33,468 bases of DNA from Streptomyces sp. SID4985 (GCF_009863025.1 NZ_WWIR01000244.1:1-33468), one strand, 5' to 3'. Numbered from the stretch's first letter, positions 1 to 8,829 are shown. Numbers and translations: made by a program. The notes: generated by a model from the sequence alone, not told the origin.

Positions 1-245
1 CCGACGTTGACTCGGGCTCTGCCGACAAGACCGCCTCCGGCGCCGCGTCCGGCTCCGCCGAGCAGAAGGCCGACGCCCAGCCCGGCACCGCCGACAACGC
101 CAAGTCCGGCCCTGCCGACAGCAAGTCCTCCCCCGCCAACGGGGGCGCCACCGACGTTGACTCGGGCTCTGCCGACAAGACCGCCTCCGGCGCCGCCGAG
201 CAGAAGCCCGACGCCCAGCCCGGCACCGCCGACAACGCCGCCAAC
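1..245 (+). repeat. Imperfect direct repeat, period 150 bp, in the disordered coding region
   Basis: The ~45 bases from position 1 recur identically from 151. The similarity then continues for about 50 more bases, after a 12-base deletion in the second copy and one substitution. The period is a multiple of three, so the repeat expands the disordered protein segment in frame. It looks like a recent slippage or recombination duplication. Confidence 0.8.
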
Positions 246-2597
246 AGCGCCGACCGCAAGTCCGGCCTCGCCGAGCAGGAGCCGCAGGACCAGCCGACCC
301 GGGGCGCCAGCCCCGCCGGTGCCTCCAAGGCTGGGTCGACTGACGACTCCGCCGCCGACACCGCACCCCGCTCCGCCGGGCGGAAGGCCGAGGACGAACC
401 GACTTCTGCCGCCAAGCCCGCAGACAAGTCGGCCCTGACCGGGACGCCCGCCGACCAGGCCGACGGCAAGGCCACGCCCGGCTCCGCATCGGTCTCCGAC
501 GGCAAGGCCGCCCGCGCCTCCAAGCCGGAACCCGCCGACAAGCCCGCCTCCGGCGTCACTTCCGGCACCGCCGACAAGTCGGCCCCGGCCGGGAAGTCCG
601 ACACCGACGGCAAGGCCAGCACCGCCGACGAGCCCGACGACAAGGCCACGCCCGCCTCCAAGTCGGCCCTTGCCGAAAAGCCCAACCAGGCCGCCCCCGG
701 CGACAAGTTGGCCCCCGCCGGGACGCCCGAGGGCAAGACCGCCCCCGTCTCCGAGTCGGAGCCTGCCGACAAGCCCGACAGCACGAAGCCCGGGGACAAG
801 CCGACCCTCAACACCAAGCCCGGCTCCGCCGACCAGGCCGACAGCAAGCCGACCGCTGCTGGCAAGGCCGACGAGAAGTCCACCTCTGCCGACAAGCCCG
901 GCGCCACCGACAAGCCCGACGGCAAGTCGACCCCCACCGCCAAGCCCGGCTCCGCCGACAAGCTCATCCCCACCCCCCAGCCCGCCCCCGACGACAAGCC
1001 CGCCACCAAGCCGGCCCCCACCGACCAGCCCACCACCACCCTCCGCGCACCCCAGTCCCCCAAGTCCACGAAGGGCGGCGGCGACCAGCCGACCACCACG
1101 CTTCGTGCGCCGAATCCCGCCAAGAAGCGGGACGTCGATCAGCCGACCACCATGCTGAAGATCGGTGGGAAGGCCAAGGAGCCGGAGGCCGAGGCCGAGG
1201 CCGAGCGGACGAGTCGGTTCGTCGCGCTCAAGGGGGACATGAGGACCGCACCCGCGGAGGAGACGCGGAGCGTGCCGCAGGTCGGGCCGGAGCGGACGAC
1301 GCAACAGCCGTTGCCGCCGAAGCCGCCGCTGGATCTGCTGGCGGAGCTGACGAACACGCCGCCCCCGCCGGAGACCCCGGTGCGGACGCTGGTGCGCAGG
1401 GTCAAGATCTGGACGCCGCTGGTCCTGCTGCTGATCGTGATCCTCGGAGTCGTACAGGCGGTGCGGCCGCTGCCCCGGCCCACGCTCGACCTGACCGCGC
1501 AGGACACGTACACCTTCGAGGGCGGGAAGGCGGACATCCCGTGGCCCGCCGAGGGCCAGGCCGCGCTGGACGTGCAGGGCATCGGCACCTTCGGCTCCTC
1601 CGGCTCGGACAAGCCCGTGCCGACCGCGAGTGTCGCCAAGGTGATGACCGCGTATCTGATCCTGCACGACCACCCGCTGAAGAGCGGCGAGGACGGCCCG
1701 AAGATCAAGATCGACAAGACGGCCGAGTCGCAGTCGAACGCGGGCCAGGAGTCGACGGTGAACGTCACCGAGGGTGACGAGATCACCCAGCGTGAGGCGC
1801 TGGAGGACATCCTGCTCGCGTCCGCGAACAACATCGCCCGCCTGGTCGCCCGCTGGGACGCCGGGTCCGTGGACGCGTTCGTCGCCAAGATGAACACCAC
1901 GGCCAAGAGCCTGGGCATGGCGAACACCAAGTACACCGACCCCTCCGGCCTGACCGACTCGACGGTCAGCACCGCCCGGGACCAGGTGAAGCTGGCGAAG
2001 GCCGCCATGGCGTACCCCTCGTTCCGCGAGGTCGCGGCGATGATGTCGTACACCGACTACAAGGGCACGTACCACTCCAACTGGAACCAGCTCGTCGGGC
2101 ACAACAACGTCGTCGGCATCAAGACCGGCACCACCACCTCCGCCCTCGGCAACCTGGTCTTCGCCGCGAAGAAGGACGTGGACGGCCAGACCCGGCTGAT
2201 CATCGGTGCCGCGATGCGCCAGCCCCCCGCCAAGTCGGACAACTCGATCCTCACCGGCGTCCTGAACGCGGGCGACGCTCTGATCCGGGCCGCGCAGGGC
2301 GCCCTGAAGTCGGCGACGGTCCTGAAGAAGGGCACGGTCGTCGGATACGTGGACGACGGTCTCGGCGGCCGTACCCCGGTCGAGGTGACCGAGGACGTGA
2401 AGGCGATCGGCTGGGCGGGGCTGAAGGTGAAGCTGTCCTTCGCGGGCGGCGCCGTCCCGCACACCGCGAAAGCGGGCACGAAGGTCGGCACCCTCACCGT
2501 CGGTGACGGTTCCGCCGGTGCCGTCCAGGTGCCGGTCGCGCTCCGCGACGACCTGGCCGAGCCCGGCCTCGGGAGCAAGCTGACCCGCCTGGGCTGA
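1..2597 (+). CDS. D-alanyl-D-alanine carboxypeptidase (PBP5/S11-type) with long disordered N-terminal region, 5' partial
   Basis: A serine DD-peptidase that would trim the terminal D-Ala of peptidoglycan stem peptides outside the membrane. The frame is open from the left edge, so the true start lies outside the window; the TTG at 708 is only an internal codon. The first ~460 codons are Ala/Pro/Lys/Asp/Ser-rich low complexity. Three DQPTT motifs (codons at 1023, 1083 and 1137) precede a single hydrophobic segment (about 1401-1463), so the disordered part is predicted to be cytoplasmic. The catalytic domain shows all three S11 motifs: SVAK (Ser codon 1629, Lys codon 1638), SAN (1821-1829) and KTG (2121-2129). 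A C-terminal beta-rich domain follows KTG. The family and activity are well supported. Regulation of the N-terminal region by Ser/Thr kinases is inference only. Confidence 0.9.
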   Translation, partial: DVDSGSADKTASGAASGSAEQKADAQPGTADNAKSGPADSKSSPANGGATDVDSGSADKTASGAAEQKPDAQPGTADNAANSADRKSGLAEQEPQDQPTRGASPAGASKAGSTDDSAADTAPRSAGRKAEDEPTSAAKPADKSALTGTPADQADGKATPGSASVSDGKAARASKPEPADKPASGVTSGTADKSAPAGKSDTDGKASTADEPDDKATPASKSALAEKPNQAAPGDKLAPAGTPEGKTAPVSESEPADKPDSTKPGDKPTLNTKPGSADQADSKPTAAGKADEKSTSADKPGATDKPDGKSTPTAKPGSADKLIPTPQPAPDDKPATKPAPTDQPTTTLRAPQSPKSTKGGGDQPTTTLRAPNPAKKRDVDQPTTMLKIGGKAKEPEAEAEAERTSRFVALKGDMRTAPAEETRSVPQVGPERTTQQPLPPKPPLDLLAELTNTPPPPETPVRTLVRRVKIWTPLVLLLIVILGVVQAVRPLPRPTLDLTAQDTYTFEGGKADIPWPAEGQAALDVQGIGTFGSSGSDKPVPTASVAKVMTAYLILHDHPLKSGEDGPKIKIDKTAESQSNAGQESTVNVTEGDEITQREALEDILLASANNIARLVARWDAGSVDAFVAKMNTTAKSLGMANTKYTDPSGLTDSTVSTARDQVKLAKAAMAYPSFREVAAMMSYTDYKGTYHSNWNQLVGHNNVVGIKTGTTTSALGNLVFAAKKDVDGQTRLIIGAAMRQPPAKSDNSILTGVLNAGDALIRAAQGALKSATVLKKGTVVGYVDDGLGGRTPVEVTEDVKAIGWAGLKVKLSFAGGAVPHTAKAGTKVGTLTVGDGSAGAVQVPVALRDDLAEPGLGSKLTRLG

Positions 2598-2845
2598 GCC
2601 CCCGTATCGCCGTACCCCCCGCACCCCGCCGCATGTGTTCCCCGCCCGGGAGCCGTGCGGCGGGGTGCGTGCTAGCGTCACGAAACGGGGCAGGTCACCG
2701 GTCACGGGACAAGGCCGCGCAACGGGACGAGTACCGGCGGGAGCACCGGAACAGGTGGCCGGGAACAGCAGACGGGACACGGGGAGTGCCTTCAGGTGGC
2801 CACAGCCGAGCCGACACGCGCCGCGACACCGGGGGCGGTGTTCGC

Positions 2846-4855
2846 ATGAGCCCTGAGCCCCGCACGAACCACGCCGGTACGGACAACGCCGACACCGACC
2901 ACGCCGGTACGGACACCGCCACGCGGCCCCCCGGACCCGCCGACCCGCCCGCCAAGAGCCGTCCGGCCTGGCGCCGTTGGCCCCACGAGCACCCCGTCCT
3001 CTTCATCACCGCCCTCGCCGCCGTGCTGCACGTGATCTGGTTCTTCACGTCGGCCAACAGCGGTGGCGACCTCGCGGCGCAGGACGCCTGGGCGGAGTTC
3101 GTCGGCCGGCACCCGGACTCGGCGTACAACCTCGCCTGGTACGGCGGGATGCACCCGGTGTCGTACAGCGTCCTGTCGCCGTATCTGATGTCCGTGCTCG
3201 GTGTGCGGACCACGATGATGATCGCGGGCACGTTCTCGGCCGGGCTGCTCACTCTGATCCTGGTGCGCGGCCGGGCGGTGCGGAGGCCGTTGTGGCCCGC
3301 GCTGGCCGGGGTGTTCGCGCTGATGGGCAACGCGGCCTCGGGCCGGGTGACGTTCGGACTCGGCACGATGTTCGCGCTCGGCGCGGTCGCGGCGGTGTTC
3401 TGCTGGCCGTACCAGGGCCGGTACGCGAGCTGGGCGAAGGCGCTGGCGGCGGCCCCGCTGGCGCTGCTGGCCGGGGTGTTCGCGCTCCTTGCCGGAGCGG
3501 TGTCCGGCTGGGTGGCGTACGGCCTCGCGGCGCTGTTCGGGATCGGCGCGGTCGCGGTGCTGCTGTACTGGCCCTACGAGGGCCGCTACAAGCGCTGGGC
3601 GAAGGCGCTGGCCGCCGCGCCGCTGGCCGCACTCGCCACGATGGCCTCGCCGGTGGCGGGGCTGTTCGTGGGGCTGGTCGCGGTCGCGCTGTTCCTGCAG
3701 AAGCGGCGGCCCGGCGCATGGGCGCTGGGGCTGGCGCCCGCGGCCGTGGTGGCGCTTTCGGCGTGGCTGTTCCCGTTCTCCGGCACCCAGCCGATGACGT
3801 TCGGCTCGGTGATCATGCCGCTGCTGTACGGGCTGCTGTGTCTGGTGCTGGTGCCGCGCGAGTGGGTGACGGTGCGGCTGACGGCCGGGGTCTACAGCGT
3901 GAGCGTGGTGCTGGTGTGGCTGATCAGCTCGCAGATCGGCACGAACATCTCGCGTCTTCCGATGCTGTTCGCGGGCACGGCGCTGGTGGCCGCGCTGCCG
4001 TTCGCCAAGCCGCGCACGCACCGGTGGTACGCGCTGGTGTGGGCCGTCGTCGGGTTCGTGGGCTGGATCGGCTTCAAGTCGGCGGAGGACGTGATCCACA
4101 CGACCCCGGCCGCGTCCTGGGCGCGTGAGCTGGCCCCGCTGGTGAACGAACTCCAGAAGGTGGGCGCGGAGAAGGGCCGGGTGGAGGTCGTACCGGCCCG
4201 CTCGCACCGCGAGGCGTCCGCGCTCGCGCCGTACGTGAACCTGGCGCGCGGCTGGAACCGCCAGGCCGACATGGAGCGCAACCCGCTCTTCTACGACGAC
4301 ACCCTCAACTCGGCCAACTATCATGAGTGGCTCCAGCGCTGGGCGGTGCACTACGTGGTGCTGCCGAAGGCGGACGACCCGGACGGCGACGGCGGGCAGC
4401 GCGAGCGGGAGCTGGTGCTGCGCGGGATGCCGTATCTGAAGCAGGTGTGGGGCAACGCGAACTGGCAGCTGTACCGGGTGACGGACCCGGTGCCGCTGGC
4501 CGAGCCGAACGCGGTGGTCCTGCGGGCCGAGCAGGGCGAGATGACCCTGAAGGTGAGCAGGGCGGGCCGGGTCCTGATCCGGATTCCGTACTCGCCCTGG
4601 CTGAGCGTGGTGGACGAGCAGGGCAAGCCGCTGAAGCCGCCGCAGGAGACCGAGGCGTCCAAGAAGCGGGCGGACGGCGTGCCGAAGACGTACGTCAACG
4701 TCAGCGGCTGTCTGGCGGAGACCCCGCAGGACGCGCAGGGCGACGCCTGGACGGTGCTCCTCGCGCCCCGGGCGGGGACGTACCACCTGGCGGCGCCGTA
4801 CCAGCTGCCGCGCGGGACGCCGTGTCCGGAGGAGCTGAAGGCCGCCAAGGGGTGA
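2846..4855 (+). CDS. Large multi-pass integral membrane protein of unknown function, possible GT-C-like fold
   Basis: About 669 residues. A charged N-terminal ~45 residues rich in Asp, Thr and Pro is followed by many hydrophobic segments (roughly to position 4090) and a C-terminal ~250-residue soluble region. An acidic loop after the first membrane segment (GGDLAAQDAW) is reminiscent of the first periplasmic loop of GT-C glycosyltransferases, but this is weak. The membrane region has an internal duplication (two 55-residue units). ATG 2846 was chosen because a G-rich stretch (2831-2838) precedes it and the upstream reading is Arg/Gly-rich like non-coding sequence; GTG 2786 is an in-frame alternative. 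It lies 3' of the carboxypeptidase on the same strand, so an envelope role is plausible but unproven. Confidence 0.75.
   Translation: MSPEPRTNHAGTDNADTDHAGTDTATRPPGPADPPAKSRPAWRRWPHEHPVLFITALAAVLHVIWFFTSANSGGDLAAQDAWAEFVGRHPDSAYNLAWYGGMHPVSYSVLSPYLMSVLGVRTTMMIAGTFSAGLLTLILVRGRAVRRPLWPALAGVFALMGNAASGRVTFGLGTMFALGAVAAVFCWPYQGRYASWAKALAAAPLALLAGVFALLAGAVSGWVAYGLAALFGIGAVAVLLYWPYEGRYKRWAKALAAAPLAALATMASPVAGLFVGLVAVALFLQKRRPGAWALGLAPAAVVALSAWLFPFSGTQPMTFGSVIMPLLYGLLCLVLVPREWVTVRLTAGVYSVSVVLVWLISSQIGTNISRLPMLFAGTALVAALPFAKPRTHRWYALVWAVVGFVGWIGFKSAEDVIHTTPAASWARELAPLVNELQKVGAEKGRVEVVPARSHREASALAPYVNLARGWNRQADMERNPLFYDDTLNSANYHEWLQRWAVHYVVLPKADDPDGDGGQRERELVLRGMPYLKQVWGNANWQLYRVTDPVPLAEPNAVVLRAEQGEMTLKVSRAGRVLIRIPYSPWLSVVDEQGKPLKPPQETEASKKRADGVPKTYVNVSGCLAETPQDAQGDAWTVLLAPRAGTYHLAAPYQLPRGTPCPEELKAAKG
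3305..3635 (+). repeat. In-frame tandem duplication, 165-bp period, in the membrane protein
   Basis: Two consecutive units share the pattern AGVFAL...SG.V..GL...F..GAVA....WPY.GRY..WAKALAAAPLA. The WPY codons begin at 3404 and 3569, and the FAL codons at 3314 and 3479, both exactly 165 bp apart. Each unit would supply two membrane segments and a positively charged loop (GRY.SW/GRYKRW). Confidence 0.85.
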
Positions 4856-4891
4856 GGCCCTGACGCTCACACCGGCTCACACCGGCTCACT

Positions 4892-4922
4892 GGTGTGAAC
4901 GCGAAAGCAAAGCGTTCACACC
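4892..4922. terminator. Perfect 11-bp inverted repeat, terminator or operator
   Basis: GGTGTGAACGC (4892-4902) and its exact reverse complement GCGTTCACACC (4912-4922) are separated by the A-rich loop GAAAGCAAA. It follows the membrane protein stop by 36 bp. There is no T tract, so it may be a non-canonical terminator or a binding site. Three near-identical copies of ACCGGCTCAC-like sequence lie immediately upstream (4866-4890). Confidence 0.55.
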
Positions 4923-5030
4923 TGACCGGTAATGGCCTGGCGAGGCCGGTTTGCGCGGCTGATCGGACCGTTCGCGGTCCATTACAGTGCTGCCCGTCGG
5001 CCGGACGCGAGGTGCCGTGAGGGGGTCTGC

Positions 5031-6146
5031 ATGGGTGCGACGAGCGGCGCCGTCTGGGGTCGCACCGAACAGCAGGACTTCCGCAGCCGGGTGCGCGGCA
5101 CCCTGCTCGGCATCGCGCTCGGGGACACGCTGGGCGCGCCCGTGGACGTGCTCGGTCTTGACGAGATCCGGTCCGCGTACGGCGCGGAGGGCGTGCTCGA
5201 CCTGGGCTTCGCGCACGGACGGCGCGGCGCGGTCACCCACCACACCCAGCTCACCCTGTTCACGGTGGACGGCCTGATCCGCGCCCAGGTCCGCCGGGAC
5301 ACCGGCGCCTGGCATCCGCCGACCGATCTGCACCGGGCGTACTTGCGCTGGCGGGCGACCCAGCGGGACTGGGGGCCCGACGAGCGGCGCAAGGAGGACG
5401 GCTGGCTGGCCCGCGAGGAGTGGCTGTACGCCCGCAGGGAGCCCCCGAGGTCGTTGCTGAGCGGGCTCGGCGACGAGGTGATGGGCACGCTGGAGCGGCC
5501 GAAGAACCCCGGCGAGCTGGGCCCCGAGGCGGTGGCGCGCTCGGGCCCCTTCGGGCTCCTGGTGGGCTGGGAGCCGCAGCTGGTGGCGCAGTTGTCCGTC
5601 GAGTGCGCGGCGCAGACCCACGGCCACCCCGTCGCGTGCCTGGCGGCCGGGGCGTACGCCGTGATCGTGCACGCCCTCGCTCGCGGCGAGGACCTGGACG
5701 CGGCCGTGTGGAGCGCGGTGGCGCTGCTGTCGGCGCGGCCGGGCCATCAGCCGGTCGTGGAGGCGCTCCAGCACGCGGTGAACGCGGTACGGCTGGGCCC
5801 GCCGAACCCGGTGCGGGTGGAGGAGCTGGCCGGGGACGGCACGGCGGACGGGCTGCTCGCGGCGGCCATCTACTGCGCCCTGGCCGCCGACGACGTACGC
5901 CTCGGCCTGTGCCTGGCGGTGAACCAGTCCGGCCCCTCCGCCGCCGCCGGAGCCCTCACCGGGGGCCTCCTCGGCGCCCTGCACGGCGAGACGGCCCTGC
6001 CCCCGGCGTGGCTCGCCGAGCTGGAGGGCCGTCCCACGATCCTGGAGCTGGCCGACGACTTCGCCATGGAGATGACCCAGGGCCCGGCGCTGCACAGCCC
6101 GGCGGGTTCGGCGCCGGGGTGGCTGGCGCGTTATCCGCGTGCCTGA
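5031..6146 (+). CDS. ADP-ribosylglycohydrolase-family protein with degenerate metal site (likely pseudoenzyme)
   Basis: A 371-residue protein with the DraG/ARH fold signature: an N-terminal GTLLGIALGDTLGAPVD stretch (residues ~23-39) and an Ala/Gly-rich C-terminal ALTGGLLGALHG helix. True family members carry a T-D-D-T motif and a late D-x-D-(S/T) motif that bind two Mg ions. Here the first reads THHTQLTLF (His70-His71 in place of Asp-Asp) and the second reads NQSGPSAAAGA (residues 298-308), without aspartates. The fold is probably kept for binding, while hydrolysis of ADP-ribose linkages is doubtful. ATG 5031 is preceded by GAGGGGG at five bases, which fixes the start. It converges on the symporter gene. 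The family call is good; loss of activity is inferred from the missing ligands. Confidence 0.8.
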   Translation: MGATSGAVWGRTEQQDFRSRVRGTLLGIALGDTLGAPVDVLGLDEIRSAYGAEGVLDLGFAHGRRGAVTHHTQLTLFTVDGLIRAQVRRDTGAWHPPTDLHRAYLRWRATQRDWGPDERRKEDGWLAREEWLYARREPPRSLLSGLGDEVMGTLERPKNPGELGPEAVARSGPFGLLVGWEPQLVAQLSVECAAQTHGHPVACLAAGAYAVIVHALARGEDLDAAVWSAVALLSARPGHQPVVEALQHAVNAVRLGPPNPVRVEELAGDGTADGLLAAAIYCALAADDVRLGLCLAVNQSGPSAAAGALTGGLLGALHGETALPPAWLAELEGRPTILELADDFAMEMTQGPALHSPAGSAPGWLARYPRA

Positions 6147-6191
6147 GCGTCCAGGTGTCTGCCGCGTGCCCGGCTATCCGCGTGCCTGAGC
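6132..6191. repeat. 17-bp direct repeat spanning the 3' ends of two convergent genes
   Basis: TATCCGCGTGCCTGAGC occurs at 6132-6148, containing the ADP-ribosylglycohydrolase-like stop, and again at 6175-6191, next to the symporter stop (6174-6176). It is a 43-bp-period duplication at a convergent junction. Confidence 0.8.
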
Positions 6192-7721
6192 CGCCGGGGT
6201 GGGTACGGCCGCCTCCGCGCCGTCGCCGTCGGTGTTGATCCGCTCGATGACCGCCAGCCGCTCGGGGGTGTCCTCGGGCTTGATCAGGCCGATGACGATG
6301 TAGAGCACCAGGGAGACGGCGAGCGGCACGGAGACCTGGTACTGGAGCGGGACTCCGCCCTGGACGTGCCAGCTGATCGGGTAGTTGACCAGCCAGAAGG
6401 CGAGCAGTCCGGCGGCCCAGCTGGTGAGCGCGGCCGTCGGTCCGGAGCGGCGGAACGGGCGCAGCAGGCCCAGCATCATCGGGATGGCGATGGGGCCCAT
6501 CAGCCCGGCGACCCACTTGATGACGACCGTGATGATGTCCTTCAGGGCGGGCGAGTCGACCTGGGTCGCGACCGCCATCGACAGGCCGAGGAAGACCACG
6601 GTGGTCACCCGGGCCGCGAGCAGCCCCACCCGCTCGCCCCAGCCCCGCGCCCGCCGCCACAGCACGGGGACGACGTCCCGGGTGAACACGGCCGCGACGG
6701 CGTTCGCGTCGGAGGAGCACATGGCCATGGTGTGCGAGAAGAAGCCGACGACCACGAGCCCCAACAGGCCGTGTGGGAGGAGCTGTTCGGTCATCAGGGC
6801 GTAGGAGTCGGAGCCGTCGGGCTTGTGGGCCGTCACCAGGAGCGGGGCGAGCCACATCGGCAGGAACAGCACCAGGGGCCACACCAGCCACAGCAGCGCG
6901 GAGAGCCGGGCGGAGCGCTCGGCCTCGCGGGCGGAGGCGGTGGCCATGTAGCGCTGGGCCTGGTTGAGCATGCCGCCGTTGTACTCGAAGAGCTTGATGA
7001 ACAGGAACGCCAGCAGGAAGACGGTGCCGTAGGGGCCCGCGAGGGGCTGGGCGTGGTCGTGCAGGGCGGGCCGGTCCCAGGCGTCGAGCAGGCCGATGTG
7101 CCGGTCGCTCAGCTTCATGGCGACGGCGACGAGCATCGCGATCCCGGCGAGCAACTGGATGACGAACTGGCCGAGTTCGGTGAGCGCGTCCGCCCACAGG
7201 CCGCCGATCGTGCAGTACACGGCGGTGATCGCGCCGGTGATGAGGATGCCCTGGTTCAGGGAGAGGCCGGTGAACACCGAGAGCAGGGTGGCGATGGCGG
7301 CCCACTTGGCGCCCACGTCCACGATCTTCAGCAGCATCCCGGACCAGGCCAGGGCTTGCTGGGTGCGCAGGTCGTAGCGGTTCTTCAGGTACTCCAGCGG
7401 GGAGGCCACGCCCAGCCGGGAGCGCAGGCGGTTGATGCGGGGCGCGAAGAGCCGGGAGCCGATGGCGATGCCGATCGCGATGGGCAGGGCCCAGGTGACG
7501 TAGGAGGTGACGCCGTAGACGTAGGCGATGCCCGCGTAGCCGGTGAACATCACGGCGCTGTAGCCCGACATGTGGTGGGAGATGCCGGACAGCCACCAGG
7601 GCATCCGGCCGCCCGCGGTGAAGAAGTCACCGACGTCGTCCACGCGCCGGTGCGACCAGACACCGATGGCCACCATCACGCCGAAGTAGCCGATCAGCAC
7701 TGCCCAGTCGAGACCGTTCAT
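6174..7721 (-). CDS. Sodium:solute symporter family transporter (SSS/SSF)
   Basis: A 515-residue, roughly 13-segment membrane protein. It has typical SSS sequence features: FFTAGGRMPWWLSGIS near residue 33, the SGYSAVMFTGYAG segment of TM2, and the LEYLKNRYDLRTQQ loop. Members couple Na+ (or H+) to uptake of monocarboxylates, proline, pantothenate or similar solutes; the substrate cannot be read from sequence. ATG 7721 has a GGAGGG Shine-Dalgarno sequence nearby. It lies downstream of, and in the same direction as, the LysR gene, with ~160 bp between them, so it has its own promoter or is read through from the regulator gene. Confidence 0.9.
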   Translation of the reverse strand: MNGLDWAVLIGYFGVMVAIGVWSHRRVDDVGDFFTAGGRMPWWLSGISHHMSGYSAVMFTGYAGIAYVYGVTSYVTWALPIAIGIAIGSRLFAPRINRLRSRLGVASPLEYLKNRYDLRTQQALAWSGMLLKIVDVGAKWAAIATLLSVFTGLSLNQGILITGAITAVYCTIGGLWADALTELGQFVIQLLAGIAMLVAVAMKLSDRHIGLLDAWDRPALHDHAQPLAGPYGTVFLLAFLFIKLFEYNGGMLNQAQRYMATASAREAERSARLSALLWLVWPLVLFLPMWLAPLLVTAHKPDGSDSYALMTEQLLPHGLLGLVVVGFFSHTMAMCSSDANAVAAVFTRDVVPVLWRRARGWGERVGLLAARVTTVVFLGLSMAVATQVDSPALKDIITVVIKWVAGLMGPIAIPMMLGLLRPFRRSGPTAALTSWAAGLLAFWLVNYPISWHVQGGVPLQYQVSVPLAVSLVLYIVIGLIKPEDTPERLAVIERINTDGDGAEAAVPTPAAQARG

Positions 7722-7880
7722 GTCTCACCCTCCAGCGTCCGCAGCCGAGTTCGGCGGTCAGGGATGTGAACTCCGGTTTAGACCATGGGGGTTGGGGCAC
7801 GGGGGCGTCGAGTCACGGGGAGGTAAAATCGTTCGCCGGGGTGACTGGCGTTCAGATGTATGAACGCGATTGGAGGGTGC

Positions 7881-8816
7881 TCAACGGGGGCGCACCCAGT
7901 CGGGCACCCAGGTCCCGGGCGCGTCATGGCCGGGCGTCGCTCCCACGAGGTAGGCGCGCAGGGTGTTCAGGGCCGGGTGGGGGTTGTCCCGGTGCCAGAG
8001 GAGGGAGTGCGGGTAGACGGGGACCGGGTCGATGACCGGGATGCGGCGCAGGCCGTGTCCTGCGGGCCAGACGAGTCGGGTGGGCTCGCCCATGAAGGTG
8101 GCCAGGGCCGGGGTGTCGGCGATGGTGTCGAGGAGGGCGTCGGAGCCGAAGTTGGGGCCGGTCACCTCGATGGTGAGGCCGAACTCGGCGACGAGGGCGT
8201 CGTAGTAGGCGGCCCACTCGGTACCGGGGGCGATGCCGGGCATCCAGATCCGGTGACCGGCGAGCTGGGCGAGGGTCACGGACCGGGCGCCCGCCAGAGC
8301 GTGGGCGGGGCCGGTGAGGAGCTGGAGCGGCTCGTCGAGCACCCGGACGGACGCGATGTCCTCCGGCAGGGGCCGGCCGGGCGCGGCGACGGCGCGGAAG
8401 GACGCGTCGATCGCACCGGAGCGGATGGCGGTGACGGCCGTCTCGATGTCGAACAGCGTCATCACGTCGAGGTCGATCTCGGGGTGTGCGCGGTGGAAGC
8501 CGCGCATCAGGCCCGACTGCGCGCTGCGCGAGGCGAGCACGTCGACGCGCAGCGGACGGCTCCCCCGGTGCACGGAGGCGACGGCCCGCTCGGCCACGCG
8601 CGACAACTCCCGCGCGTGCGGCAGGAACGCCTGCCCGTCGATGGTCAGCTCGGCACCGCGCGGGGTGCGGGTGAACAGCCGTACCCCCAGGACGCGTTCC
8701 AGCGCGGCGATCCGCTTGGACACGGCCTGCTGGGTGACCGCCAGCTCGTCGGCGGCCTCCCGGAAGCGGCCGGTGTCGGCGACGGCGAGGAAGGTGCGCA
8801 CGGTGTCCAGGTCCAT
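7881..8816 (-). CDS. LysR-family transcriptional regulator
   Basis: 311 residues. The N-terminal winged helix-turn-helix (residues ~1-60) is canonical: FLAVADTGRFREAADELAVTQQAVSKRIAALERVLGVRLFTR. A periplasmic-binding-type effector domain follows (about 90-290). It is transcribed away from the MFS gene, leaving a 124-bp shared control region with a perfect palindrome 13 bp before its start. Such regulators usually control themselves and the divergent gene, so the MFS transporter is the first candidate target and the symporter behind it the second. The effector is unknown. Confidence 0.93.
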   Translation of the reverse strand: MDLDTVRTFLAVADTGRFREAADELAVTQQAVSKRIAALERVLGVRLFTRTPRGAELTIDGQAFLPHARELSRVAERAVASVHRGSRPLRVDVLASRSAQSGLMRGFHRAHPEIDLDVMTLFDIETAVTAIRSGAIDASFRAVAAPGRPLPEDIASVRVLDEPLQLLTGPAHALAGARSVTLAQLAGHRIWMPGIAPGTEWAAYYDALVAEFGLTIEVTGPNFGSDALLDTIADTPALATFMGEPTRLVWPAGHGLRRIPVIDPVPVYPHSLLWHRDNPHPALNTLRAYLVGATPGHDAPGTWVPDWVRPR

Positions 8817-8829
8817 GCGACCAGGCTAG

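Noticed and set aside
708-710. TTG as the start of the carboxypeptidase
   Set aside because: The same frame is open and compositionally continuous to the left edge, so the gene starts outside the window.
2792-4870. 692-codon minus-strand open frame opposite the membrane protein
   Set aside because: Arg/His/Pro-rich translation without motifs; a mirror of the G+C-rich real gene.
5956-7596. 546-codon open frame in another minus-strand phase over the symporter gene
   Set aside because: Low-complexity Arg/His/Pro translation; the symporter frame has clear family motifs.
7722-7880. TAAAAT (7824-7829) as a plus-strand promoter
   Set aside because: No -35 at the right distance and no plus-strand gene follows; only antisense to the LysR gene.
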